Assembly: GCF_000149955.1 (NCBI RefSeq)
Contig: NC_030989.1
Location: forward strand, 3,233,839-3,297,838
From: Fusarium oxysporum f. sp. lycopersici 4287
Lineage: Eukaryota; Ascomycota; Sordariomycetes; Hypocreales; Nectriaceae
Length of the DNA: 64,000 nucleotides
Direction of reading: 5' to 3'
In this document: piece by piece, positions 22,201 to 34,060 of the stretch
Position numbering within the stretch: the stretch's first letter is position 1
How the letters are laid out: each line of letters opens with the position of its first letter
Position numbers and translations under genes: made by a program
Notes under the pieces: generated by a model
Seen by the model: only the letters and a program-made list of their open reading frames with translations
Told to the model about the DNA's origin: nothing
The model's database searches: none

Positions 22201-23515
22201 CTATCTATGCTACGAGATGAAGGCTGGGAAGATGTTGTCCTCGTCGCAGGTATCTACAGATACCTGGACAGGATGGCTATATCTTCTGACATGAAGTGAG
22301 CACCCAAGTAACTTCTAACCCTTTTCACGCCAACGACTAACTTAGATTCAGACGTGGTTTTGAAAAGTCTGAGCTCATCTTAGTGAACCAAGATGAATGT
22401 GTGGCATGGTTTTGCGTTTCAGACTGCTTTTGGTCCGAATCAGATACTACTGAGCTAAATAGTAGTCTGAAACGATGCTATCCGGACCTTAAAGACTTCT
22501 TTCTTGACAAGTTGGGTGTTAAGGGATCAGCCTACGATTACCTGCTAAGCACGACTTCAAAGGAGCCACATGATGTAAAGATGGCCGTCTTGTCTTTTAT
22601 GGAAGAGGTTGGTGATTTTGTTCCCAGATTCCCTGCCAAGCCAGTTCGAACTGCAAAGATCCTCCCTGTCAGGTATCTAGATGGGACTGTTTCACTTTGT
22701 TCTGTTGAAACCGAGTTTGCCATTACCGACCGGGAACAACTTAGAAAGGAGTTGGGAAATAAGATCAAGGTATTAGACTTTGATCTAAAGGAAGTAAGGC
22801 GCTTGTGGCCCTTTTTTAAATGGCTCGGCATTGAAGACCGATATCTCTCAAGGTGTGTGAAAGAGCGGGTCATCATATCCCCAAACTATTCTTCACTACT
22901 GCATGGCTCGAAAACATCGGATCTGAGACGTAAATCATACCATATTGCTCGGTAAGTCCCTTCACCTGAGTACATGAAGCCACTTTATTAATTGTATCCT
23001 TTCTTTCTAGAGTTGCCTCGACCTTCGACACCTATGGAACTTACAGCGATGCTGCCACGCTATTTCATCGGCTGAAGACACTACGTGTTGTCGAAGTTTC
23101 CAAAATGTCTTCCGCATTAGAAATGGTTCAAGATGAGCAAATAATTCGCTCTACACCAAAGCCTACTATCGCTCATATATCCAACAATACGACTGATTTC
23201 ACAATCTACGTCCCTAATGACAAGAAGGCACAGCAACGGTGCTTATTCTCAGCCTTGCCAAGAGTTCTTGAGAAATGGCTCAGTCAAGACAATTATAGCC
23301 GGCACACATCGGAAGTTCTTAGTTCCCTCACTTCAATCATTGCCAGTGACATTTCCGTTCTGGATGAGATACTTGAGGATCAAGGCATCATAGAACTGCC
23401 TTTCGAGAGACACGACATCGATGACACCCGAATCCCTTCCCGGTCTACACGAAAGATAGTTGTGAAACTTCCGGGACAGGACGTAGCAAAGACAGTAGGA
23501 TGGGGTGTGTGGTAA
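19249..23515 (+). CDS. GHKL ATPase / NO VEIN-like protein, copy 2, intact frame but degenerate ATPase site and no nuclease domain
   Basis: Six exons (19249-19304, 19354-20146, 20198-21924, 21972-22295, 22346-22951, 23011-23515), all with GT-AG introns of 47-59 nt in phase, give 1336 residues. It parallels copy 1 throughout (shared HIQSGNFSFEF, TLYLHDQGD, HPTLCYHWPLFL and NPVLRSRN-type blocks) and keeps the long middle region deleted there. The ATP-binding motifs are lost: the N-box ELLQNAEDN is replaced by EVLRFTNSR, and the G2 loop GYVGAKGIGFKSVF by a short GFDFKEIV, while LNDDG remains at the G1 position. The first 45 residues of copy 1 have no counterpart. The C-terminus ends soon after VLDEILEDQGIIELPF, before the NOV_C nuclease-like domain. 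It is probably a non-hydrolysing scaffold or a gene early in decay. No function is known. Confidence 0.85.
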
Positions 23516-23824
23516 CATTGAGAAATACTATAGCATTCGAAGATACATGAAAAGAAGTCCATGCCGATTGCTGTGAGTCTATCTTGAATGTATTTAAAAA
23601 GAATTTGAGATATCACTCACTATAGGGTCCTCAACTCTACGAGTTGACCAGTCAAAATGATATACTTTTATTCCGAAACAGTGAACCCAGAGTGAGAGTG
23701 TGTTATTTCCTGATACTCATGTCTTTAAATCATTATGATCAGTACACATTCTTGTCTCAAATCTCTCGTACTCGCCAATACTACTTGCTGCCCAGTGTGA
23801 TTACAACAAGTGGTTTGTAACCCG
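23516..23824. other. Intergenic region between convergent genes
   Basis: These 309 bases separate the second GHKL gene from the proposed 3' end of a minus-strand gene. I found no trace of the missing NOV_C domain here. Confidence 0.45.
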
Positions 23825-24885
23825 TTAATCCATGACAATCTCATTATGTCTGTTGGCATGAAGCCCTCCAAAAAATGAGAACCAGGAGAAACACCACTTA
23901 TCCAAGTCATTGCACTCGTAATTTCCATCCGGGTAGACTATATTGTTACGATCAGACTTCCATCCTAAAAGTACTTACCTAGAGTCAGGGAATTATGTAA
24001 GGGAAGGCCATCCCCATGAAGACCCACTAGTTGCCAATCTACCTTGTCATCATAGCTTTTGGTGGCGCCACTAGATGATAGGTAAAGCGTTGCCTCCCAT
24101 TTCACGAGCTCGAAGTAGCCTGAGAGTACATAGTCCTGGAGCTCTTGATCATCCATGCGAGCAAAGAGATTTGATGTACCTTAGCTCTTGATATGCTGTC
24201 CTGTGTAAAAGTTCCCATATTCGGTTATATTCAGAACATGACATGGTTCGAGATTCGTATGGAAATTCTTGGAGCTGCCTTGCGACCTGATGTACGAAAC
24301 ATCTAAATTTGTCAAAAACAAGCGTGACTACCGAGAGGAGTTAGGCAAAATCATGGACTCGGTGCCCATATTTATCAAGCCCAGAACCAAACGAGTCCCA
24401 GCCCGGCCGCATTTTGTCGCTACTAGCATTATCTTGGAGCAGATCTGAGCCACCCAAATACATGCCGAGCCACCAAGAGTCAAACAAAGGAAATCCACGC
24501 TCAAAACGGGATATCTAGTCTTCAAGAGCACCAATGGTCTAATAAACTCTAGATGCCACCTGAAAGTTGGATCGCGCCTGGACCTTGCCTTTGCTTCCGA
24601 CAAGAGCATGTTCCATGATTCCACTGCACACTCTACAATTAGATGGTTTGCTTCTTCTCTCTGGCTATGTGGTTCGCAAATCATTGGTAAGTGATCTCTC
24701 CAGCTTATGTAACAGGAAACATCAGAAGGAACTAAAAAGAACGAGCCATCGACCTCCCGTCGAGCGAAAGGCTTATAACTGTGGCCGAGTAGTCGACACG
24801 GGAGAATATTTGTAATATGAATTAAATGATCTTCAGAGTCCTCGGTTGCATATGAGGCTTCTATTCGATGTATGATGGGTGCCAT
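23825..24885 (-). CDS. Hypothetical minus-strand gene, model incomplete
   Basis: A long first exon begins MAPIIHRIEASYATEDSEDH at 24885 and runs to about 24330. After a plausible 41-nt intron (23978-23938), the last part reads KWCFSWFSFFGGLHANRH and stops at 23825. In between, the frame MDDQELQDYVLSGYFELVKW (24156-23979) looks coding. Joining the first exon to this frame is not solved: the obvious splice at 24331 leads to a TAA at 24183. Either a splice site was missed or the gene carries a nonsense codon. No signal peptide, helix bundle or known motif is recognised. An in-frame ATG 12 codons upstream (24921) is an alternative start. I am fairly sure something coding is here, but not of its structure. 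Confidence 0.4.
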
Positions 24886-25369
24886 GATGAACGATCGATG
24901 AACAAGGTAATGCTGAAACAAGATGGGTGATGCGTTGGTGAGATTAGATGTCTACCGGGGATGAAATTGACCGCGTGATCAGAGTCACTATTTCCCTTGG
25001 AAGCCTTTCCAGCGGCGATGCAACATTCATGTTGACGAAGTGCGAAACTATTGATTCAGCCGAAGGCTGACTCTACATTAATTCATAAGTTTTCCCGAGT
25101 AATGAGGGTTTGGTGCAGACAGGGATAAATAAGTTTCTCGGAATCTGATTGGTCCAGATTTTGTATGGCCAGCCGCGAAAGAACGCGCAACTGGCTGATG
25201 GCACCAAAAGAGTGGGGCCAATCGGTGCTGGCCCCTGAAAGGCTCACGCGGAGTGCCGGCAGCTTGCGTCCATTTGGAATTGTTTGTTTACTCAGTACTG
25301 TGCCAGTACCACGCGTTCAATTCATCTCCCCAATTCGACAGGTCTCGATATGGCCTCGTTGATTGAGTA
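24886..25369. other. Gap containing the left end of the Helitron
   Basis: No host gene is visible. The palindrome TCAGCCGAAGGCTGA at 25056-25070 is taken as a subterminal mark of the Helitron's left end, and the remaining 300 bp lead to the Rep-helicase ATG. Confidence 0.5.
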
Positions 25370-28300
25370 ATGGATATCGGTCTCAACCCCGAAGAGCTCT
25401 CTACTGATTTACTCTTCGTTGTTTGTGCTCGTTGTGGGGAGGAGAGACCGGAGAGTGCCTTCAGAGCAAAGAGGCAGTCTGCTGGGCAAACTAAGCAATG
25501 CATAGACTGCCGTAACCAGCGCGTTTCTCATGTAAGTTCTGCCTTCCTCGTCTATAAGTCTCTTAACCCTCATCAAATGAAGCATTCTAGATCCAAAGTC
25601 GTGCTCCAGACGCTGCGGAACATTGCACTTCGTCCATCCTCACCTGGCAGACCTGCCACGAAGAGAACCGAAGGAGATGCTGGCCTATCGCCTCCCAACG
25701 AGAGATCCGGAACCCAGCCTACATCGCCAGAGAAGCTACGGCAACTTCATACAGCTAGGAGTTTATTCGGAGAGTCAATTAGCCAGCCGCACGTAGTGCT
25801 AGGGACGCCAATTCCACCAACCCAACAAAGCTCGCGGCTCTTCCGGGCTCTAGCTCCGTCACCGCCTGTGCAGCCAACGACCCATCCACTCGTCTCACAT
25901 TCTGATCCATCTACTCTTCGAAGCAGCACACCTGGTGTGGATTACCCTTACTTGGCCACCAGGTTCCACAAGGGGGGGAAGGACTCGCAAGATGATTCCT
26001 TGAAGGCTGGGGCGAGGGCCAAGCTGGCTGTTATCCAGCGCGACCATCGTTCACGACGCCGTGCAGGGGAGACTGTGTCACTGACTCCCACAATATCTCA
26101 ACTTGGCTTCTTGGAAGATTTTGAGGGTCCTGGAGAAGGTATCCTTGTTCTGTGGCCCCAGTAGTTTGTTCAGGCTAACCACGGAACGTAGATGGGAGTC
26201 AAGATCAACTACGACCGAGTGGGTTTCTAGATGGGGATGGGATAATCAAGGAAGGGGATGACAGGGGACAGTTCTCTGAATCTGATATTGACGCCGATGA
26301 CTATTTCAACTTGCTGCTTTCACCTGATCGACCACGGAGGTACCTCAAACAATTAGGGGTAGAGTCTGATTCCGATCTAGGGGACGAAGACGAGAACGAC
26401 GATAATGATTGCGTGGATGGAAGCCCTCTTCGCCATCGCTTGCGGCAGCCTTCCGCACAGCTAAGGCGTGGTCGCCGTGGTCCTGCCCCTGGTACAGGAG
26501 GGCGGCCAAGAAAATCTCGAAGGCAAACTCGATCGTCGATGCCGCCACGGCGTATTCGGAGTCCAGTGATAATTCCACCTGAAGAATCGGCGGTCTTTCA
26601 TGCGCAAGATCCGGTGTGGAATGGCGACCTTGAGGCTTGCGCCTTGACTGGTCGCGATAAGGCAATCCTCCGCGAGTTCTGGACAAAGCTGGACAATGAC
26701 CAAATGCAGTTTTGCGGTCGATGCCGGGAGTGTTGGTTCCAGATGAAGATCGATTGCGATGGCATTTGTGCGCGTTGTTATCGAAAAGATGAGAAACGCC
26801 ACCCCGACGAGCCGTACTTCTTCTCTGCGGATAATCAGCTCGACTTTGGCCCTGTACCGGCCCGGTTGCCCCAGCTTACGCCTACCGAAGAGTCTTTGAT
26901 TGCTCGTGTTCACGTCCACGTGAACATTATGCTTGTGCGAGGGCAGCAGTACAAGTATCGGGGGCACGTAGTTCACTTTCTCCGTGAGGTTGGCTTAGTG
27001 TACAACCAGCTCCCGCTTCTGCCGCAGGAGTTGAACATTGTATTACTACGTCCTGCCAATACGTCGTCCCACGCAATTCTTAGTCGGCAATTCACCCGCC
27101 AGTTCCGTGTCCGCCGCCAGCCGGTTGTCATATGGCTAGACTACCTCCGGCGCCATCATCCTGGGTATCGATGCGTCGTCATCGACGAAGAGAGGCTAAA
27201 TCAATTGCCCCAAGATGGCAATGTCCTGGATGCCATCCCCCAGAGTCAGGTGGAGGCTGCGGATGTTGGACCCGAGGAAGATCAGGAGGCAGAGCCTGAC
27301 CTGGAGGACGAGGCTGCAGTGCCAGACATGTTGGCAAAGGACACGGAGCTCGATGCTCTGCGGTCTATTCTCGCCGGAGAGTCGGAAGCTGATTCAGAGC
27401 TTTCCACAAGCTTCCAGGCGCAGGCGCAACACGAGCTGCAGCTCCCGAATATACGACACACACCCATTAATGAGTTCAATCGCTCTCATGCCCTACTCTC
27501 CTTGGCGTTTCCCTGCCTCTTTCCTGACGGTAGAGCCGACTTTGTTGAACCTCGATTGCGCTCCATTGATTACAAGGATTACGTCGAGCACGCGATGCGC
27601 TGGCACGACGGGCGTTTTGCACGCCACCCGACCTTCCGCTTCGTCGCCTTCAACACGCTAATGCGGTCACAAGCACGTTCGCGGTCCAGATTCTTCGTGA
27701 AGCAACATGATGGGAGACAGCAGCCGCTGACGCGAGAGCAACTTATTCAGGCGCTGGAACACAGCGAGGACCCCGAGGCGCAGGCGCTGATCAACTCGAT
27801 CACAAGGCATGCGGTGTCTATTCGCGGTACGCGTCCATTCTGGAACAAAAAGAGGCAGGACCTCGAGGCCTATGCCTATAACCTTGGTTGTCCTGGTGCA
27901 TTCATCACGTTTAGCCCGGCAGATTTACACTGGCGGAGTCTCTACCAGCACATGCCCCAGTATGACGACTGGCTAGCCGCCACCGAGCCGGAGAGGATGG
28001 CTCTATCGCGCCGCCTATTGCGGCAGAACCCTCACATTGCTGCTTTCCACTTCTACCGCCGATACACCCTCTTTCGGGATATCGTGCTAAGTAAGAAGTT
28101 CAGCATCACAGATTACTGGGATCGGTACGAATGGCAAGGCCGTGGTAGCCCACACAACCACGGCCTGTACTGGATGGATAATTGTCCAGGGGCCGACATG
28201 GAGGACGAAGCGGCTCGTGATGTATTTGCACGCACATGGGGATTCCACGTCACTGCCATTAACCCTGAGCCGAGTAGGACTATGCCTCAGGGTGAGGGTA

Positions 28301-31106
28301 ATCCCCTGAGCGTGGATCCCCTGAGCATAGAGATGACATTCCTGCGGCTCTCACAAATCGTCAACCGCTGCCAGCGCCACAAGTGCAATACCACGTACTG
28401 CTTGCGCGTGAGGAAGAGAACCGGTGATCTGGCGAGGGACATGGAAGGTGCCGCTGCGGATATCGAGGCGGCAAACGTTGCCAATCCAGAGAGGGAGTGT
28501 CGTTTTGACTTCCCTCGTGCCTTGCGGGAGCTGGCCGCAGTGATCAGGAAGGAAGGCAGGTCGTACTATGTCTTTGAGGCGGCCCGGAATGACAGCCTCA
28601 TGAATAACTTCAATCCTGCGATTATCCTAGGCTGGCTAGCCAATATCGACATATCTCCTTGCACCAGCTTACAGGCGGTTATTACGTACGCTGCGAAGTA
28701 TTGCAGTAAATCTGAGAAGAAGACCGAGTCTTTCGCCAGGCTTGCAGACCAGGTCTTGCCTCACACATCGCACGTTCAGCCCCTGTTGTCCTTCTCCTCT
28801 CGCCTGATGAACAAGCTGATTGCCGAGAGAGATTACTCGGCGCAGGAGATTTCCCATCTGCTGCTTAACATTCCGCTGCAAGAAGGCACCCGTATGGTTG
28901 TCACCGTGGACTGCCGTCCGTTGGAGCGACAGGCACGTTCGTATCGTGTGGACGGAGATGTCAACGAGGCCATCGGCAGCTACAGGAAATATCTAGAGAG
29001 AAAGGACCAGCATGAGGATATAACCTATCTCGAATACCTGCAATCGTACAATCTCAACACGTGGAGGAGACTCGCTGCTCACGCGAAGAAGAGAGTCCTG
29101 TCTTACTTCCCTCGATACAAGTCTATGGAGGCCTCTTCCCAGTTTAACGACTTCTGCCGTGTTAAATTGATGATGGTTCATCCACATCGCTCTCCAGAAG
29201 AGTTGCTCGTTGTGGGCGGGCAGCGGTTCGATTCCTTCACGGCTGCGTACATGCACTGCAGACAGCACCATGATACCCATGCGGACGATCATTATGGGGA
29301 ACCAGATACAGATGAATTGACGGCAGAGGAGGATGAATTTGAGCTTGAGATCCATGAGGAGCCCATCGCGGAGGAGGACTGGCATGAACTCGCCCGCATG
29401 CTACCTGACCGCCCACTGGAGGAAGAGGACATCGACATCCTCGGCCGCCGAGACATTGACATCAATTACGATTGGACCCCTCGTGTTGGGCGGTATGCCG
29501 ATGATGGCATTCTCAACAGCGACTACTGGAAGCAACGCAAAGCGGAAAACACCCTTGACCTTGATGTGGATGATCAGCCCTTGGAGGCTCGCGATTCCCT
29601 AAATCCAGAGCAGCGCATAGTATACGATACGGTGATGGGCCACTTCCTGACCCAGGATCCCTCTCAGTTGCTACTCCATGTGGATGGCGGAGGCGGCACT
29701 GGCAAGTCATACCTCATTAACCTGCTCTCCGCGCACCTCCAATCCGCGACAGGGGGGGGGGGACACCTGTTTGGCGTGCTGCGCCAACGGGCGTCGCAGG
29801 AAACCAGATATCGGGCACTACCTTGCACTCCCTGTTACACCTCCCAATCAATAAGGACTTCAAGCCTCTATCTCCCGTTGATAAGACCCAGCTCCAGAAG
29901 AAGCTGAAGGATATCAAGTACCTCATCATCGATGAGAAGAGCATGCTAGGACTGCGTCAGCTATCGTGGATCGATGACCGTCTCCGCGAGGCGTTCCCGA
30001 ACAGGAATGAGGAGTTCTTTGGCGGCCTGAACATCCTCTTGGTTGGTGACTTCTTCCAGCTTCCCCCTGTGCTACAGAAGCCGCTTTGTTACGACAAAGA
30101 GGTGCAGGGAGTAGAGATCAAGGGCAGGAACGCATATAGGCGCTTCGATAAATCAGTATTCTTGAAGGTTGTTCAGAGGCAGCGCGGCGACGACCAGGAG
30201 GCGTTTCGCACAGCTCTCGGGGAACTGCGGCTGCTCCAACTATCTATGGAGTCTTGGAAGCTCCTGTCCACCCGCGTGCAGGCAAAACTAGACGATCGAG
30301 AGGTCGCGAGGTTTTCCAGCGCCCTGCGAGTATACGCTACCAAAGATAGGGTGAACGAGTATAACCACTATCACCTCGACCGCCTCGGCCGGCCAGTCGT
30401 CCAGGTCAAAGCTAAGAACGTCGGCCCTGGTGCGGCTGCTGCCCCTGATGACAAGGCGGGCAACCTTGCGAAGCAGATCCCTATATGCATTGGCGCTCGT
30501 CTGATGCTGACGTCTAACCTTTGGCAGCCCGTTGGCCTCTGCAACGGCGCTCGCGGTACGGTTTACGACATCGGCTGGGCACCCGGGGCTGACCCCATCC
30601 AAGATCCTCCTTGTGTTATCATGATGGAGTTTGACAAGTACAACGGACCGGTGTTCCTGACCACCCCCGATGGCAAAAAGATTGTCCCAATTCTCCCAGT
30701 TGAGAGAGACTTTCTCATCGGAGCCACTCTCTGCGCTCGCACGCAGTTTCCCCTGATCGTATGCTACGCTATTACCGTGCACAAGTCACAAAGCATCACA
30801 GAAGATATGATCGTGACGGATCTCTCCTGCCGGGACTTTCAGACCGGTTTAAGCTACGTGGCTGTCTCTCGTGTAAAAACGCTTGAGGGTTTGATGTTAG
30901 ATGCGCCATTTGATCGTAATCACCTGGTCTACGGGTCTCCCCCGGATGGCATGAAGATGAAGATGAGGGATCAGGAGCTTAGGAAACGACAGGTTCTTAC
31001 ACGGAGTCCTTACATGATATATAATACCAAGAATGGCCATGGCACTGGATCAGTACGTAGTAGTAGTAATAGCTTCCCGGCCCGCGGACACACGGCCTTC
31101 GGCTGA
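25370..31106 (+). CDS. Helitron Rep-helicase (HUH endonuclease + Pif1-type helicase), frameshifted at an 11-G tract
   Basis: Exon 1 (25370-26138) encodes a cysteine motif CARCGEERPE...CIDCRNQ and a Pro/Ser-rich linker. A 53-nt intron follows and the frame then runs from 26192. The HUH relicase part shows GRGSPHNHGLYW (HNH of the HUH motif) and YAAKYCSKSEKK with the two catalytic Tyr positions. The helicase starts with Walker A VDGGGGTGKSYL, then breaks: an 11-G run at 29752-29762 shifts the frame, and 29763 onward continues one frame over with GTPVWRAAPTGVAG, Walker B YLIIDEKSMLG, LLVGDFFQLPPV, ITVHKSQS and YVAVSRVK. All helicase motifs are therefore present in two frames. A tract of 9 or 12 G would keep one frame of about 1.9 thousand residues. 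The break may be real or a homopolymer sequencing error. Confidence 0.85.
29752..29762 (+). repeat. 11-G homopolymer at the Helitron frameshift
   Basis: Eleven consecutive G follow Walker A by about 15 codons, exactly where the helicase reading frame changes. Homopolymers slip both in replication and in sequencing. Confidence 0.9.
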
Positions 31107-31720
31107 GGCTACCCCATGCGCCCCATCGCCGCTCCAATGTGCATGGGGTGGCGTAGTATTTTAGAAACTTAGATAGTGTTGAGAGATGCCTTCGGTGGGG
31201 CATGCCCTCTATTTATACCTCGACGAGAAGGAAAGTTTGCAATGCGGATACCAATATTTTATTGGATATTAATGGCTCTTCCAATTACCCCGTCAAAGCT
31301 AACTCCTGCCAATGGTACAGGGCCATGTTCCCTGGGAGGTAGGTTTGATTGAGAATTTTGAGTGATAACACGAAGCAATAGCCTTTTCGATCAGAAATGC
31401 TAACTTCAAGGACACTCATAATTTTCAGCTTTATGCTTTACATAAAACTCTACAGAGTATCTCTATGTTCATTTCATCTCATTTCTCTCGCTTATCCAAA
31501 TATTTTCTCTGTACTTTCGACGAGGTGTTGTTTAGGTTAGCAGAGGTCAATCTTATCGCGATACAGTGATCAGTGGTGCGCAGCAAATCACGAACGACGA
31601 GACCCACTATATTACAGCCCTACAGAAGAGGCGAAGGATGATCACGCAGGTAACTAATCCATCACGTAACCTCCAACTCCAAAAATAACTTGACCGAGCT
31701 CTCGCCAACTCTAAAAGAAA
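31107..31720. other. Helitron right end and promoter of the second Zn2Cys6 gene
   Basis: The first 100 bases carry two hairpins of the Helitron right end. The rest is AT-rich, non-coding and should contain the promoter of the regulator gene starting at 31721. Confidence 0.5.
31112..31148 (+). repeat. Helitron 3' hairpin
   Basis: CCCCATGC and GCATGGGG form a perfect 8-bp stem around 21 bases, six bases after the Rep-helicase stop codon. A second stem, ATGCC/GGCAT around TTCGGTGG, is at 31186-31203. Hairpins near the 3' end serve as termination signals in Helitrons. Confidence 0.55.
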
Positions 31721-33636
31721 ATGGCTTCGTCCTCCTCGAACCCCCCGGAGGATACCCTCATGCCATTTTCGTGCTATCAGTGCCGTAACCGTAAACTCAA
31801 ATGCGATCGCCTCAGCCCCGGATGCAGCCGCTGTTCCGCCACTGGGACAAAATGCCAATATCCCTCTTCGCGCAAGAAGCCTGTTATAACAGCCACGCGG
31901 CCACGAGTCAAAGAACTCGAGTCGCGATTGGGTAAGTCAATAGTGAAGTTGTTGATGTTTGCTAAGACGGGTAGTTGATCTGGAGTATCGGCTCAAAGCG
32001 ACGCAGGAGGAGGGATACCAATCGTTTAGACCCTTTAAACCGTCGGAGAATCAACTCACTGAGACGGGGAGATATGAACAACTCCCACCGCAAGAAATTA
32101 TTGAGGAGTTGTAAGTGTGTATTACTGAGCATCGAACTTAAGATCTGACATTTTGTAGGACGAATGTCTTCTTCACAAAGGTTCATTGCGATGCGCAGTA
32201 CATTCACCCTTCGCGATATCTTGCGTCGCTGCATCTTCCGCCTCATATGCAACCACCCATGTGTCTTCAGTATATAATCATGGCGCTAGCTGCGCTTGTT
32301 TCACAGCCTCATAAGCACCTGGCAGATCCCTTCTATCGAAGAGCGAGGTATTATCTTGAAGCTGATGAGCAAAAGGTTAGTTAATCGTTAAATGTACACC
32401 ACGTCAATTAACAACATCAGGGTGATGGAGAGTATTTCGTCACTCTCGCCCATACACAATGCTGCGTCCTTATGGCCCATTTCGAAGTGCAAAATATGTG
32501 GTTCTCCAGATCATCTATGAGTACATCAAAGTCTGTTCGTCTGTCACAGATTCTCGGCCTCCATCAACTCGATGGTAAGAATGACTGGAGACGAAATGCA
32601 ACGCTTCCAGAACCCAAGGACTGGTGTGAGCTGGAAGAGAGACGGAGGACGTTATGGGCTGTCTTTTGCAGTGATAAGCATACGAGCGGCACTACGGGAT
32701 GGCCAAGTCTGATGGACGTCAACAAGGTATGATCTATAAGAGCTGAGAAGATACGTGACTGACACCTTGCAGATCAGCACATTATTGCCAGCCTCGGATG
32801 AAGCCTTTCAACTTGGCATGGAAGAACCGTCAACCTCACTGCCCCAAGTTCTCGGTGGTGACAACTCTCTCTGCTCATCATTCGCATATCGCATCACCAC
32901 GACTCATCTATTCCACGAATGTCTCGACCATACTTACCAAGACCATCAAGCCTCTGACCTAACAGATATCCAAAACAGTCAGTTCTGGAAACGTCATCGC
33001 GATCTCGACACAAGTCTCGCAACTGCGTTCATCGCGCTCCCCGAAACGCTCCGCGGGTCACATACCAAAGAAGCCACCACCATAAACCTCCAGCTTCACA
33101 CCGCGTCGATATGCATCCACCGCGTTGGTGCTGTTCAGGCCAAGAAGCACAACATCTCGGCTGACGTACTATCTAACACACAGGCGCGTCTCGTCCCTTC
33201 TGCCGACGCGATATTTAATATCATCGCTTCACAGCCCGACGTGACAGCCATGTTCGGCAACCCCCTCGTTACATTCGCAGCATATATGGCGACATATGTG
33301 TTTCTAGAAGATTATGTGTCCGCACAAAATCGCACCAGCGAGATGAAAATGACAGCGCTTATGGAGCTCATGATCACGATTGGGCGTGAGAACCCTGTTA
33401 CTGCATCTGCAGCCATACAAATGGCGCATGAATTACGGAAGACCGGGATTGATGCATCTGCCGTTGATAAGGTCCAAGATCTTATGGGGGAGGGGATTGC
33501 AAAAGGGCCGCTTTTGGGACAACAGAATACGGCTGAGGGCAGCGTTTTGTTCTGTCCTTTCGATGGACCCTCTGGACCTGCGCCACCTGGCGTACCAAGT
33601 GAGATACTGAGGGGTAATCTCAGTGGCTTTCCTTAG
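31721..33636 (+). CDS. Zn2Cys6 transcription factor
   Basis: Five exons (31721-31931, 31975-32110, 32159-32375, 32421-32726, 32773-33636) give 577 residues, joined by GT-AG introns of 43-48 nt in phase. The N-terminal zinc cluster CYQCRNRKLKCDRLSPGCSR plus CSATGTKC (about residues 18-45) has the standard six cysteines and should bind DNA as a dimer. VKELESRLVDLEYRLKA just behind it, completed by the first splice, is a short coiled coil for dimerisation. The fungal-specific middle domain is recognised by FFTKVHCDAQYIHPSRYLAS and the ELEERRRTLWAVFCSD block. The nitrilase-family gene starts 425 bp downstream on the same strand and is a candidate target. The Helitron ends about 500 bp upstream of this gene. 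Confidence 0.88.
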
Positions 33637-34060
33637 CTTTCAAGTCCCTGTCATTCGCGAATTATGATTCGCTACGGATATAACAAAAACACTTTTGGGC
33701 AATCATTCGCATTACGCGACGTCAACATGAACACGAGGTGACACCTGTCAATCAGCGACCAAATCCATATCGGGTAATCAATACACAAGGAACTCACAAA
33801 GTTGGCGCAAGTGGCGAACGGCCAAGCAAGGAACTCGATCCGTGATAATGATTGGCCTGTGACGAATAATCATTGACAAAGCCTTGCCATTTAGAGAAAT
33901 GTATACCCGATGCTAACAGTGGAGAAATGCTGCGCATCACGCCGACGGCCGATATTTTTATACTCCGCATTGCGTTGAGGTTTCCCCAGATATGCAAGAC
34001 ATTTATTTCTGTTCATTTTTAACAATTTCTTTCGGTAACCAACAGTACGTTGCATTCAAA
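33637..34060. other. Intergenic region (promoter of the nitrilase-family gene)
   Basis: No gene is seen. The last 100 bases, AT-rich with a pyrimidine/CAA-rich leader, are the likely promoter of the gene at 34061. Confidence 0.45.

Larger units (their letters stand above)
25056..31203 (+). mobile_element. Helitron (rolling-circle transposon), approximate limits
   Basis: The element carries a Rep-helicase gene. Its ends are set by inference: the palindrome TCAGCCGAAGGCTGA at 25056 is matched in inverted form by GCCTTCGGCTGA at 31095-31106, and two hairpins follow the gene (CCCCATGC/GCATGGGG at 31112-31148, and ATGCC/GGCAT at 31186-31203). I did not find a convincing canonical 5' TC and 3' CTAR pair, so the true ends could lie some tens of bases further out. 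Fusarium species are known to carry non-canonical Helitrons lacking those ends. Length is about 6.1 kb, normal for an autonomous fungal Helitron. It inserted between the minus-strand hypothetical gene and the second Zn2Cys6 regulator. Confidence 0.8.

Noticed and set aside
25531..25597. A possible intron in the first exon of the Helitron gene (CAT|GTAAGT to TTCTAG)
   Set aside because: Removing it shifts to a frame that soon meets a stop, whereas the unspliced frame stays open to the real intron at 26139.
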